64,000 nucleotides of DNA from Panulirus ornatus. Its lineage: Eukaryota > Arthropoda > Malacostraca > Decapoda > Palinuridae. Location of the stretch: NCBI RefSeq assembly GCF_036320965.1, contig NC_092238.1:56569395-56633394 (forward strand). Reading direction: 5' to 3'. Numbering within the stretch: position 1 is the first letter of the stretch; each line of letters starts with the position of its first letter. The translations under genes and the position numbers were made by a program. This document shows, piece after piece, positions 1 through 14,859 of this stretch. Below the pieces are notes generated by a model. It had not been told where the DNA came from, searched no databases, and worked only from the letters and a program-made list of their open reading frames with translations.

Positions 1-1205
1 CACCTCCAATTTGGTCTCCCACTTCTCCGCGTTCCCTCCACCTCCGACACAAATATCCTCTTGGTCAATCTTTCCTCACTCATTCTCACCATGTGCCCAA
101 ACCATTTCAAAACACCCTCATCTGCTCTCTCAACCACGCTCTTTTTATTTCCACACACCTCTCTTACCCTTACGTTACTTACTCGATCAAACCACCTCAC
201 ACCACACATTGTCCTCAAACATCTCATTTCCAGCACATCCATCCTCCTGCGCACAACTCTATCCATAGCCCACGCCTCGCAACCATACAACATTGTTGGA
301 ACTACTATTCCTTCAAACATACCCATTTTTGCTTTCCGAGATAATGTTCTCGACTTCCACACATTCTTCAAGGCTCACAGAATTTTCGCCCCCTCCCCCA
401 TCCTATGATCCACTTCCGCTTCCATGGTTCCATCCGCTGCCAGATCCACTACCAGATATCTAAAACACTTCACTTCCTCCAGTTTTTCTCCATAAAACTC
501 ACCTCCCAATTGACTTGACCCTCAACCCTACTGTACCTAATTACCTTGCTCTTATTCACATTTACTCTTAACTTTCTTCTTTCACACACTTTACCAAACT
601 GAATCACCAGCTTCTGCAGTTTCTCACATGAATCAGCCACCAGCGCTGTATCATCAGCGAACAACAATTGACTCACTTCCCAAGCTCTCTCATCCACAAC
701 AAACTTCATACTTGCCCCTCTTTCCAAAACTCTTGCATTTACCTCCCTAACAACCCCATCCATAAACAAATTAAACGACCATGGAGACATCACATACCCC
801 TGCCGCAAACCTACATTCACTGAGAACCAATCACTTTCCTCTCCTCCTACACGTACACATGCCTTACATCCTCGATGAAAACTTTTCACTGCTTCTATCA
901 ACTTGCCTCCCACACCATATATTCTTAATACCTCTCACGGAGCATCTCTATCAACTCTATCATATGCCTTCTCCAGATCCATAAATGCTACATACAAATC
1001 CATTTGTTTTTCTAAGTATTTCTTACATACATTCTTCAAATCAAACACCTGATCCACACATCCTCTACCACTTCTGAAACCACACTGCTCTTCCCCAATC
1101 TGATGCTCTGTACATGCCTTCACCCTCTCAATCAATACCCTCCCATATAATTTACCAGGAATACTCAATAAACTTATACCTCTGTAATTTGAGGACTCAC
1201 TCTTA
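1..1205 (-). mobile_element. RTE-like LINE copy A, partial (RT to C-terminal domain)
   Basis: Read on the minus strand this encodes the reverse transcriptase from the YRGISLLS region through RQG, FADD and the C-terminal domain; the window edge cuts it inside the GRPNWR motif. The RT ORF is interrupted near 921 where a tryptophan codon (TGG in other copies) has become TGA. Its 5' end (at 1205) stops at GATAAGAG of the consensus and passes straight into (TA)n, so it is 5'-truncated. Non-functional relic; family assignment is secure from the motifs, the exact clade less so. Confidence 0.9.
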
Positions 1206-3854
<2,649 letters not shown>

Positions 3855-3932
<78 letters not shown>

Positions 3933-3973
3933 TATACATATTGTAAATATATATATATATATATATATATACA
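3855..3973. repeat. (TA)n microsatellite between copies B and C
   Basis: Interrupted TA repeat of about 120 bp with TGTA, TACA and TTGTAA interruptions. It follows the A-rich tail of copy B and ends at the truncated endonuclease of copy C. Confidence 0.95.
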
Positions 3974-6621
3974 TGTTGTAAATGGAAATGGTGAAGAGCT
4001 TGTAGATTTATGTGCTGAAAAAGGACTGATGATTGGGAATACCTGGTTTAAAAAGCGAGATATACATAAGTATACTTATGTAAGTAGGAGAGATGGCCAG
4101 AGAGCGTTATTGGATTACGTGTTAATTGACAGGCGTGCGAAAGAGAGACTTTTGGATGTTAATGTGCTGAGAGGTGCAACTGGAGGGATGTCTGATCATT
4201 ATCTTGTGGAGGCTAAGGTGAAGATTAGTATGGGTTTTCAGAAAAGAGGAGTGAATGTTGGGGTGAAGAAGGTGGTGAGAGTAAGTGAGCTTGGGAAGGA
4301 GACCTGTGTGGGGAAGTACCAGGAGAGACTGTGTACAGAATGGAAAAAGGTGAGAACAATGGAAGTAAGGGGAGTGGGGGAGGAATGGGATGTATTTAGG
4401 GAATCAGTGATGGATTGCGCAAAAGATGCTTGTGGCATGAGAAGAGTGGGAGGTGGGCTGTTTAGAAAGGGTAGTGAGTGGTGGGATGAAGAAGTAAGAG
4501 TATTAGTGAAAGAGAAGAGAGAGGCATTTGGACGATTTTTGCAGGGAAAAAATGCAATTGAGTGGGAGAAGTATAAAAGAAAGAGACAGGAGGTCAAGAG
4601 AAAGGTGCAAGAGGTGAAAAAAAGGGCAAATGAGAGTTGGGGTGAGAGACTATCAGTAAATTTTAGGGAAAATAAAAAGATGTTCTGGAAGGAGGTAAAT
4701 AGGGTGCGTAAGACAAGGGAGCAAATGGGAACTTCAGTGAAGGGCGTAAATGGGGAGGTGATAACAAGTAGCGGTGATGTGAGAAGGAGATGGAATGAGT
4801 ATTTTGAAGGTTTGTTGAATGTGTCTGATGACAGAGTGGCAGATATAGGGTGTTTTGGTCGAGGTGGTGTGCAAAGTGAGAGGGTTAGGGAAAATGATTT
4901 GGTAAACAGAGAAGAGGTAGTAAAAGCTTTGCGGAAGATGAAAGCCGGCAAGGCAGCAGGTTTGGATGGTATTGCAGTGGAATTTATTAAGAAAGGGGGT
5001 GACTGTATTGTTGACTGGTTGGTAAGGTTATTTAATGTATGTATGACTCATGGTGAGGTGCCTGAGGATTGGCGGAATGCGTGCATAGTGCCATTGTACA
5101 AAGGCAAAGGGGATAAGAGTGAGTGCTCAAATTACAGAGGTATAAGTTTGTTGAGTATTCCTGGTAAATTATATGGGAGGGTATTGATTGAGAGGGTGAA
5201 GGCATGTACAGAGCATCAGATTGGGGAAGAGCAGTGCGGTTTTAGAAGTGGTAGAGGATGTGTGGATCAGGTGTTTGCTTTGAAGAATGTATGTGGGAAA
5301 TACTTAGAAAAGCAAATGGATTTGTATGTAGCATTTATGGATCTGGAGAAGGCATATGATAGAGTTGATAGAGATGCTCTGTGGAAGGTATTAAGAATAT
5401 ATGGTGTGGGAGGCAAGTTGTTAGAAGCAGTGAAAAGTTTTTATCGAGGATGTAAGGCATGTGTACGTGTAGGAAGAGAGGAAAGTGATTGGTTCTCAGT
5501 GAATGTAGGTTTGCGGCAGGGGTGTGTGATGTCTCCATGGTTGTTTAATTTGTTTATGGATGGGGTTGTAAGGGAGGTAAATGCAAGAGTCCTGGAAAGA
5601 GGGGCAAGTATGAAGTCTGTTGGGGATGAGAGAGCTTGGGAAGTGAGTCAGTTGTTGTTCGCTGATGATACAGCGCTGGTGGCTGATTCATGTGAGAAAC
5701 TGCAGAAGCTGGTGACTGAGTTTGGTAAAGTGTGTGGAAGAAGAAAGTTGAGAGTAAATGTGAATAAGAGCAAGGTTATTAGGTACAGTAGGGGTGAGGG
5801 TCAAGTCAATTGGGAGGTGAGTTTGAATGGAGAAAAACTGGAGGAAGTGAAGTGTTTTAGATATCTGGGAGTGGATCTGTCAGCGGATGGAACCATGGAA
5901 GCGGAAGTGGATCATAGGGTGGGGGAGGGGGCGAAAATTTTGGGAGCCTTGAAAAATGTGTGGAAGTCGAGAACACTATCTCGGAAAGCAAAAATGGGTA
6001 TGTTTGAGGGAATAGTGGTTCCAACAATGTTGTATGGTTGCGAGGCGTGGGCTATGGATAGAGATGTGCGCAGGAGGATGGATGTGCTGGAAATGAGATG
6101 TTTGAGGACAATGTGTGGTGTGAGGTGGTTTGATCGAGTAAGTAACGTAAGGGTAAGAGAGATGTGTGGAAATAAAAAGAGCGTGGTTGAGAGAGCAGAA
6201 GAGGGTGTTTTGAAATGGTTTGGGCACATGGAGAGAATGAGTGAGGAGAGATTGACCAAGAGGATATATGTGTCGGAGGTGGTGGGAACGAGGAGAAGAG
6301 GGAGACCAAATTGGAGGTGGAAAGATGGAGTGAAAAAGATTTTGTGTGATCGGGGCCTGAACATGCAGGAGGGTGAAAGGAGGGCAAGAAATAGAGTGAA
6401 TTGGAGTCATGTGGTATACAGGGGTTGACGTGCTGTCAGTGGATTGAAGCAAGGCATGTGAAGCGTCTGGGGTAAACCATGGAAAGCTGTGTAGGTATGT
6501 ATATTTGCGTGTGTGGACGTGTGTATGTACATGTGTATGGGGGGGGGGGTTGGGCCATTTCTTTCGTCTGTTTCCTTGCGCTACCTCGCAAACGCGGGAG
6601 ACAGCGACAAAGTATAAAAAA

Positions 6622-6639
<18 letters not shown>
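3974..6639 (+). mobile_element. RTE-like LINE copy C, 5'-truncated, well preserved, short 3' UTR
   Basis: Begins within the endonuclease domain (VVNGNGEEL) and continues without a break to the normal end of the ORF at 6428. The 3' UTR is the short form, about 190 bp: stop, a G-run, the conserved stem-loop, then a run of about two dozen A leading into (TA)n. Lack of stops over 2.4 kb suggests a young insertion, although the missing endonuclease N-terminus makes it inactive. Confidence 0.93.
3975..6428 (+). CDS. Truncated LINE polyprotein: partial endonuclease, complete reverse transcriptase
   Basis: About 817 codons of retrotransposon protein with no stop or frameshift. It starts inside the APE-like endonuclease (after the GDLNAKV motif), retaining LLDYVLIDRR and MSDHYLVEAKV. 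The RT follows: [11 protein letters not shown], the [18 protein letters not shown] block, [12 protein letters not shown], catalytic [29 protein letters not shown] (FADD at 5658-5669) and KLRVNVNKSK. The C-terminal part has LYGCEAWAMD, KWFGHMERMSE and GRPNWRWKDG, as in RTE-type ORFs. Reading frame is also open upstream to 3738, but only across the 3' UTR of copy B and (TA)n, so the first ~79 codons are not protein of this element. No native start codon remains. Confidence 0.85.
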   Translation, partial: VVNGNGEELVDLCAEKGLMIGNTWFKKRDIHKYTYVSRRDGQRALLDYVLIDRRAKERLLDVNVLRGATGGMSDHYLVEAKVKISMGFQKRGVNVGVKKVVRVSELGKETCVGKYQERLCTEWKKVRTMEVRGVGEEWDVFRESVMDCAKDACGMRRVGGGLFRKGSEWWDEEVRVLVKEKREAFGRFLQGKNAIEWEKYKRKRQEVKRKVQEVKKRANESWGERLSVNFRENKKMFWKEVNRVRKTREQMGTSVKGVNGEVITSSGDVRRRWNEYFEGLLNVSDDRVADIGCFGRGGVQSERVRENDLVNREEVVKALRKMKAGKAAGLDGIAVEFIKKGGDCIVDWLVRLFNVCMTHGEVPEDWRNACIVPLYKGKGDKSECSNYRGISLLSIPGKLYGRVLIERVKACTEHQIGEEQCGFRSGRGCVDQVFALKNVCGKYLEKQMDLYVAFMDLEKAYDRVDRDALWKVLRIYGVGGKLLEAVKSFYRGCKACVRVGREESDWFSVNVGLRQGCVMSPWLFNLFMDGVVREVNARVLERGASMKSVGDERAWEVSQLLFADDTALVADSCEKLQKLVTEFGKVCGRRKLRVNVNKSKVIRYSRGEGQVNWEVSLNGEKLEEVKCFRYLGVDLSADGTMEAEVDHRVGEGAKILGALKNVWKSRTLSRKAKMGMFEGIVVPTMLYGCEAWAMDRDVRRRMDVLEMRCLRTMCGVRWFDRVSNVRVREMCGNKKSVVERAEEGVLKWFGHMERMSEERLTKRIYVSEVVGTRRRGRPNWRWKDGVKKILCDRGLNMQEGERRARNRVNWSHVVYRG

Positions 6640-6702
<63 letters not shown>
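6640..6702. repeat. (TA)n microsatellite after copy C
   Basis: Pure TA repeat, about 62 bp, following the poly(A) of copy C and preceding low-copy DNA. Confidence 0.96.
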
Positions 6703-6704
<2 letters not shown>

Positions 6705-7135
6705 CATGAGCTCCTCTTCGCCAAGGGAACTACCTTGGTCCACCAGTGATGCTACTACGTTTGTGAATCAAGAACCATTGCAACACAAACCTCGCCAGGT
6801 GGTAGAGTGTCCCGCAGTGTATCGAGACAGACTTCCCCAGAACTTTTTTAAAGGGGAAGTAAATGTTTATAGTTGTGTTACTGAATTGATAGTTTTCATA
6901 CTTGGTGCTTTGACAAGAAAATAGTGAAATTGGAAAAAATGTAGCTTAGACATTGAAAGCTTATTGATACAGTGGTTAAATTGATGAGAACTACTATTGA
7001 CGTTTTTGTAAATAAATTAAACATTTCCTTTCCATAGCCAGAGGTTGAACCATTATGTGACATTCGTTTTTTCATTTCATTTCAAGCTAGATGTTTCAGT
7101 TTTCTAAATTGTTTCTTACATTTTTCACATGTATA
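6703..7135. other. Low-copy spacer 1, no identified gene
   Basis: Not LINE-derived. The left half (6703-6922) has a plus-strand frame open to 6924 with no recognisable domain. The right part (about 6923-7135) matches 28749-29212: both carry a GTGAAATTGGAAAA segment, then a block around ACTACTATTGACGTTT, then CCATAGCC..GGTTGAACCATT. This second occurrence lacks about 250 bp present in the other. Function unknown; it may be a duplicated piece of host DNA or an unrecognised repeat. Confidence 0.5.
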
Positions 7136-7214
7136 TATATGTATGTGTGTGTGTGTGTGTGTATGTGCGTGTGTGTGTGTATGTGTGTGTATGTGTATAT
7201 ATATATTTATATTA
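7136..7214. repeat. (TG)n/(TATG)n/(TA)n compound microsatellite
   Basis: About 80 bp of TG, TATG and TA repeats directly upstream of the complete 5' end of copy D. It is the only tract in the window dominated by TG. Confidence 0.93.
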
Positions 7215-10200
7215 TCCCTGGGGATAGGGGTGAAAGAATACTTCCCACGCATTCCTCGCGTGTCGTAGAAAGCGACTAGAGGGGACGGGAGCGGGGGGCC
7301 AGAAATCCTCCCCTCCTTGTATTTTTTTACCTTTCTAAAATGGGAAACAGAGGAAGCAGTCACGCGGGGAGTGCTCATCCTCCTCGAAGGCTCAGATTGG
7401 GGTGCCTAAAGGTGTGTGGATGTAACCAAGATGTGAAAAAAGGAGAGATAGGTAGTATGTTTGAGGAAAGGAACCTGGATGTTTTGGCTCTGAGTGAAAC
7501 GAAGCTCAAGGGTAAAGGGGAAGAGTGGTTTGGGAATGTCTTGGGAGTAAAGTCAGGGGTTAGTAAGAGGACAAGAGCAAGGGAAGGAGTAGCAGTTCTC
7601 CTGAAACAGGAGTTGTGGAAGTATGTGATAGAATGTAAGAAAGTAAATTCTCGATTGATATGGGTAAAACTGAAAGTTGATGGAGAGAGATGGGTGATTA
7701 TTGGTGCATATGCACCTGGGCATGAGAAGAAAGATCATGAGAGGCAAGTGTCTTGGGAGCAGCTGAATGAGTGTGTTAGTGGTTTTGATGCACGAGACCG
7801 GGTTATAATGTTGGGTGATTTGAATGCAAAGGTGAGTAATGTGGCAGTTGAGGGAATAATTGGTATACATGGGGTGTTCAGTGTTGTAAATGGAAATGGT
7901 GAGGAGCTTGTAGATTTATGTGCTGAAAAAGGACTGATGATTGGGAATACCTGGTTTAAAAAGCGAGATATACATAAGTATACTTATGTAAGTAGGAGAG
8001 ATGGCCAGAGAGCGTTATAGGATTACGTGTTAATTGACAGGCGCGCGAAAGAGAGACTTTTGGATGTTAATGTGCTGAGAGGTGCAACTGGAGGGATGTC
8101 TGATCATTATCTTGTGGAGGCTAAGGTGAAGATTTGTATGGGTTTTCAGAAAAGAAGAGTGAATGTTGGGGTGAAGAGGGTGGTGAGAGTAAGTGAGCTT
8201 GGGAAGGAGACTTGTGTGAGGAAGTACCAGGAGAGATTGAGTACAGAATGGAAAAAGGTGAGAACAATGAAGGTAAGGGGAGTGAGGGAGGAATGGGATG
8301 TATTTAGGGAATCAGTGATGGATTGCGCAAAAGATGATTGTGGCATGAGAAGAGTGGGAGGTGGGTTGATTAGAAAGGGTAGTGAGTGGTGGGATGAAGA
8401 AGTAAGAGTATTATTGAAAGAGAAGAGAGAGGCATTTGGACGATTTTTGCAGGGAAAAAATGAAATTGAGTGGGAGACGTATAAAAGAAAGAGACAGGAG
8501 GTCAAGAGAAAGGTGCAAGAGGTGAAAAAAAGGGCAAATGAGAGTTGGGGTGAGAGAGTATCATTAAATTTTAGGGAGAATAAAAAGATGTTCTGGAAGG
8601 AGGTAAATAAAGTGCGTAAGACAAGGGAGCAAATGGGAACTTCAGTGAAGGGCGCAAATGGGGAGGTGATAACAAGTAGTGGTAATGTGAGAAGGAGATG
8701 GAGTGAGTATTTTGAAGGTTTGTTGAATGTGTTTGATGATAGAGTGGCATATATAGGGTGTTTTGGTCGAGGTGGTGTGCAAAGTGCGAATGTTGGGGAA
8801 AATGAGTTGGTAAGCAGAGAAGAGGTAGTAAAAGCTTTGCGGAAGATGAAAGCCGGCAAGGCAGCAGGTTTGGATGGTATTGCAATGGAATTTATTAAAA
8901 AAGGGGTGACTGTATTGCTGACTGGTTGGTAAGGTTATTTAATGTATGTATGACTCATGGTGAGGTGCCTGAGGATTGGCGAAATGCCTGCATAGTGCCA
9001 TTGTACAAAGGCCAAGGGGATAAGAGTGAGTGCTCAAATTACAGAGGTATAAGTTTGTTGAGTATTCCTGGCAAATTATATGGGAGGGTATTGATTGAGA
9101 GGGTGAAGGCATGTACAGAGCATCAGATTGGGGAATAGCAGTGTGGTTTCAGAAGTGGTAGAGGATGTGTGGATCAGGTGTTTGCTTTGAAGAATGTATG
9201 TGAGAAATACTTAGAAAAGCATATGGATTTGTATGTAGCATTTATGGATCTGGAGAAGGTATATGATAGAGTTGTTAGGGATGCTCTGTGGAAGGTATTA
9301 AGAATATATGGTGTGGGAGGCAAGTTGTTAGAAGCAGTGAAAAGTTTTTATCGAGGATGTAAGGCATGTGTACGTGTAGGAAGAGAGGAAAGTGATTGGT
9401 TTTCAGTGAATATAGGTTTGTGGCAGGGGTGTGTGATGTCTCCATGGTTGTTTAATTTGTTTATGGATGGGGTTGTTAGGGAGGTGAATGCAAAAGTTTT
9501 GGAAAGAGGGGCAAGTATGTAGTCTGTTGGGGATGAGAGAGCTTGGAAAGTGAGTCAGTTGTTGTTCGCTGATGATACAGCGCTGGTGGCTGATTCATTT
9601 GAGAAACTGCAGAAGCTGGTGACTGAGTTTGGTAAAGTGTGTGTAAGAAGAAAGTTAAGAGTAAATGTGAATAAAAGCAAGGTTATTAGGTAAAGTAGGG
9701 TTGAGGGCCAATTCAATTGGGAGGTGAGTTTGAATGGAGAAAAACTGGAGGAATTGAAGTGTTTTAGATATCTGGGAGTGGATCTGGCAGCGAATGGAAC
9801 CATGGAAGCGCAAGTTGATCATAGGGTGGGGGAGGGGGCGAAAATTCTGGGAGCCTTGAAGAATGTGTGGAAGTCGAGAACATTATCTCGGAAAGCAAAA
9901 ATGGGTATGTTTGAAGGAATAGTGGTTCCAACAATGTTGTATAGTTGCGAGGCGTGGACTATGGATAGAGTTGTGCGCAGGAGGATGGATATGCTGGAAA
10001 TGAGATGTTTGAGGACAATGTGTGGTGTGAGGTGGTTTGATCGAGTAAGTAACGTAAGGGTAAGAGAGATGTGTGGAAATAAAAAGAGCGTGGTTGAGAG
10101 AGCAGGAAAGGGTGTTTTAAAATGGTTTGGTCACATGGAGAGAATGAGTGAGGAAAGATTGACCAAGAGGATATATGTGTCGGAGGTGGAGGGAACGAGG

Positions 10201-10450
10201 AGAAGAGGGAGACCAAATTGGAGGTGGAAAGATGGAGTGAAAAAGATTTTGTGTGATCGGGACCTGAACATGCAGGAGGGTGAAAGGAGGGCAAGGAATA
10301 GAGTGAATTGGAGCGATGTGGTATACGGGGGTTGACGTGCTGTCAGTGGATTGAATCAAGGCATGTGTATGGGGGTGGGTTGGGCCATTACTTTCGTCTG
10401 TTTCCTTGCGCTACCTCGCAAACGCGGGAGACAGCGACAAAGAAAAAAAA
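7215..10450 (+). mobile_element. RTE-like LINE copy D, full length, inactive
   Basis: The clearest complete copy, about 3.24 kb: 5' end at the TATCCC..GGGATA palindrome, 5' UTR of about 125 bp, one ORF from 7340 to 10335, a very short 3' UTR, A-run and (TA)n. The 3' UTR lacks about 105 bp relative to related copies; the deletion joins two CATGTG sequences. No target-site duplication can be read because both flanks are microsatellite. Confidence 0.93.
7340..10335 (+). pseudogene. LINE ORF: APE endonuclease + reverse transcriptase, five lesions
   Basis: ATG at 7340 (MGNRGSS) is the first in-frame ATG after the 5' UTR and is conserved in copies P and S. Endonuclease motifs in order: LRLGCLKVCG, ALSETKLKG (catalytic Glu), IIGAYAPG, MLGDLNAKV, DYVLIDRR, MSDHYLVEA. 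RT motifs as in copy C. Lesions: TAG at 8018-8020 (Leu codon TTG in other copies), a one-base G-run deletion near 8905, TAG at 9136-9138, TAG at 9520-9522 and TAA at 9691-9693. Undamaged length would be about 998 codons with no RNase H or zinc knuckle seen, matching single-ORF RTE-type elements. Confidence 0.88.

Positions 10451-11648
<1,198 letters not shown>

Positions 11649-11715
<67 letters not shown>
11649..11715. repeat. (TA)n microsatellite between copies E and F
   Basis: About 65 bp of TA. Its mirror counterpart in the right arm is 20778-20839. Confidence 0.96.
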
Positions 11716-11718
<3 letters not shown>

Positions 11719-14480
11719 TTTACATTAATATGGATAAAACTGAAAGCTGATGGAGAGAGGTGGGTGATTATTGGCGCGCGCATATGCACCTGGGCATGAG
11801 AAGAAAGATAATGAGAGGCAAGTGTTTTGGGAGCAGCTGAATGAGTGTGTTAGTGGTTTTGATGAACAAGACCGAGTTATAGTGATGGGCGATTAGAATG
11901 CAAAGGTGAGTAATGTGGCAGTTGAGGGAATAATTGGTATACATGGGGTGTTCAGTGTTGTAAATGGAAATGGTGAAGAGCTTGTAGATTTATGTGCTGA
12001 AAAAGGACTGGTGATTGGGAATAACTGGTTTAAAAAGCGAGATATACACAAGTATACGTATGTAAGTAGGAGAGATGGCCAGAGAGCGTTATCGGATTAC
12101 ATGTTAATTGACAGGCGCGCGAAAGAGAGACTTTTGGGTTTTGATGTGCTGAGATGTGCAACTGGGGGGATGTCTGATCATTATCTTGTGGAGGCGAAGG
12201 TGAAGATTTGTATGGGTTTTCAGAAAAGAAGGGAGAATGTTGGGGTGAAGAGGGTGGTTAGAGTAAGTGAGCTTGGGAAGGAGAATTGTGTGAGGAAGTA
12301 CCAGGAGAAACTGATGACAGAATGAAAAAAGGTGAGAACAAAGGAGGTAAGGGGAGTGGAGGACGAATGGGATGTATTTAGGGAAGCAGTGATGGCTTGC
12401 GCAAAAGATGCTTGTGTCATGAGAAGCGTTTGAGGTGGGTTGACTAGAAAGCGTAGTGAGTGGTGAGATGAAGAAGTAAGATTATTAGTGAAAGAGATGA
12501 GAGAGGCATTTGGATGATTTTAGCAGGGAAAAAATGCAAATGAGTGGGAGATGTATAAAAGAAAGAGACAGGAGGTCAAGAGAAAGGTGCAAAAGGTGAA
12601 AAAAAAAGGGCAAATGAGAGTTGGGGTGAGAGGGTATCATTGAATTTTAGGGAGAATAAAAAGATTTTCTGGAAGGAGATAAATAAATTGCGTGAGACAA
12701 GGGAGGAAGAGGGAACTTCAGTGAAGGGGGCTAATGGGGAGGTGATAACAAGTAGTGGTGATGTGGGAAGATTGAGTAAGTAATTTGAAGGTTGATGAAT
12801 GTGTTTGATGATAGAGTGGGAGATATAGAGTGTTTTGATCGAGGTGGTGTGGAAAGTGAGAGGGTTAGGGAAAATGTTTTGGTAAACAGAGAAGAGGTAG
12901 TAAAAGCTTTGCGGAAGATGAAAGCCGGCAAGGCAGTAGGGGTGGATGGTCATGCAGTGGAATTTATTAAAAAAGCGGGTGACTGCATTGTTGACTGGTT
13001 GGAAAGGTTATTTAATGAATGTATGATTCATGGTGTGGTGCCTGAGGATTGGCGGAATGCTTGCATAGTGCCATTGTACAAAGGCAAAGGGGATAAGAGT
13101 GAGTGCTCAAATTGCAGAGGTACAAGTTTGTTGAGTATTACTGGCAAATTATATGGGAAGGTATTGATTGAGATGGTGAAGGCATGTACAGAGCATCAGA
13201 TTGGGGAAGAGCAGTGTGGTTTCAGAAGTGGTAGAGGATGTGTGGATCAGGTGTTTGCTTTGAAGAATGTATGTGAGAAATACTTAGAAAAACAAATGGA
13301 TTTGTATGTAGCATTTATGGATCTGGAGAAGGCATACGATAGATTTGGTAGAAATGATATGTGGAAGGTCCTAAGAATTTATGGTGTTAGAGGCAAGTTG
13401 TTAGAAGCAGTGAAAAGTTTTTATCGAGGATGTAAGGCATGTATACGTGTAGGAAGAGAGGAAAGTAATTGGTTCTCAGTGAATGTAGGTTTGCGGCGGG
13501 TGTGTGTGATGTCTCCATGGCTGTTTAATTTGTTTATGGATGGGGTTGTTAGGGAGATGAATACAAGAGTTTTGGAAAGAGGGGCAAGTATGAAATCTGT
13601 TGGGGATGAGAGAGCTTGGGAAGTGAGTCAGTTGTTGTTCGCTGATGATACAGCGTTCGTGGCTGATTCATGTGAGAAACTGCAGAAGCTGGTGACTGAG
13701 TTTGGTAAAGTGTGTGAAAGAAGAAAGTTAAGAGTTAATATGAATAAGAGCAAGGTTATTAGGTACAATAGGCTTAAGGGTCAAGTGAACTTGTAGGTAA
13801 GTTTGAATGGAGAAAAACTGGAGGAAGTAAAGTGTTTTAGATATCTGGGAGTGGATCTGGCAGCGGATGGAACAATGGAACCGGAAGTGAATCATAGGGT
13901 GGGGAGGGGGCGAAAGTCCTGGAAGCCTTAAAGAATGTGTTTAAGTCGAGAACATTATATCGGAAAGCAAAAATGGGTATGTTTGAAGGAATATTGGTTC
14001 CAACAATGTTCTATGGTTACAAGGCGTGGGCTATGGATAGAGTTGTGCGCTGGTGGGTGGATGTGCTGGAAATGAGATGTTTCAGGACTATATGTGGTGT
14101 GAGGTGGTTTGATCGAGTAAGTAATGTAAGGGTAAGAGAGATGTGTGGAAATAAAAAGAGCGTGGTTGAGAGAGCAGAAGAGGGTATTTTGAAATGGTTT
14201 GGGCACATGGAGAGAATGAGTGAGGAAAGATTGACCAAGAGGATATATGTGTCGGACGTGGAGGGAACGAGGAGAAGTGGGAGACCAAATTGGTGATGGA
14301 AAGATGGAGTGAAAAAGATTTTGAGTGATCGGGGCCTGAACATTCAGGAGAGTGAAAGGTGGGCAAGGAATAGAGTGAATTGGACCGATGTGTTATACCA
14401 GGGTCGACGTGCTGTCAATGGATTGAATCAGGGCATGTGAAGCGTCTGGGGTAAACTATGGAAAGCTCTGTGGGGCCTGG
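11716..14480 (+). mobile_element. RTE-like LINE copy F (left arm of inverted duplication)
   Basis: Starts in the endonuclease (LIWIKLKADGERW) after a short AAATTTTACAT stretch and runs into the first part of a long-form 3' UTR, where it is cut at 14480 and joined to a minus-strand LINE piece. The endonuclease-RT linker has several frameshifts; the RT is open from 12792 to 13796. Rare residues ([28 protein letters not shown]) are shared only with copy H. Confidence 0.9.
12792..13796 (+). pseudogene. LINE reverse transcriptase fragment, left arm
   Basis: Open for 334 codons: [56 protein letters not shown] (FADD at 13638-13649). The normally invariant RQG before the SP motif reads RRV, and the catalytic-region DRVD is DRFG, so activity is doubtful. 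The near-identical 334-codon ORF on the other strand at 18696-19700 has the same RRV change, which shows common origin by duplication. Confidence 0.82.
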
Positions 14481-14859
14481 ATTCACATTTACTCTAAACT
14501 TTCTTCTTTCACATACTTTACCAAACTCAGTCACCAGCGTTTGCAGTTTCTCACATGAATCAGCTACCAGCGCTGTACCATCAGCGAACAACAACTGACT
14601 CACCTCTCAAACTCTCTCATCCACAACAGACTGCATACTTGCCCCTGTTTCAAAAAGTATTGCATTCACCTCCCTAACAACCCCATCCATAAAGAAATCA
14701 AACAACCATGGAGACATCACACACCCCTGCCCCAAACCTATATTCACTGAGAACCAATCACTTTCCTCTCTTCCTACACGTACACATGCCTTACATCCTC
14801 GATAAAACCTATTTACTGCTTCTAACAACTTGCCTCCCACACCATATATTCTTAATACA
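14481..14859 (-). mobile_element. RTE-like LINE fragment G1 (RT core)
   Basis: Minus-strand RT piece spanning about [12 protein letters not shown] to KLRVNVN (FADD-region bases present, with a local change before the FADD). It is joined directly, without (TA)n, to copy F on the left and to the C-terminal region of copy G2 on the right. The stop-free part is 14607-14840. Confidence 0.85.

Noticed and set aside
5912..6743. Long antisense frames over the LINE C-terminal region (FRPRSHK, LLVNLSSLILS type)
   Set aside because: They recur opposite every copy of the real LINE ORF, have no domain and follow its codon pattern in reverse.
6505..6924. Possible exon ending at 6924
   Set aside because: The frame starts in LINE 3' UTR and crosses poly(A) and (TA)n; the unique part shows no domain or splice context I could defend.
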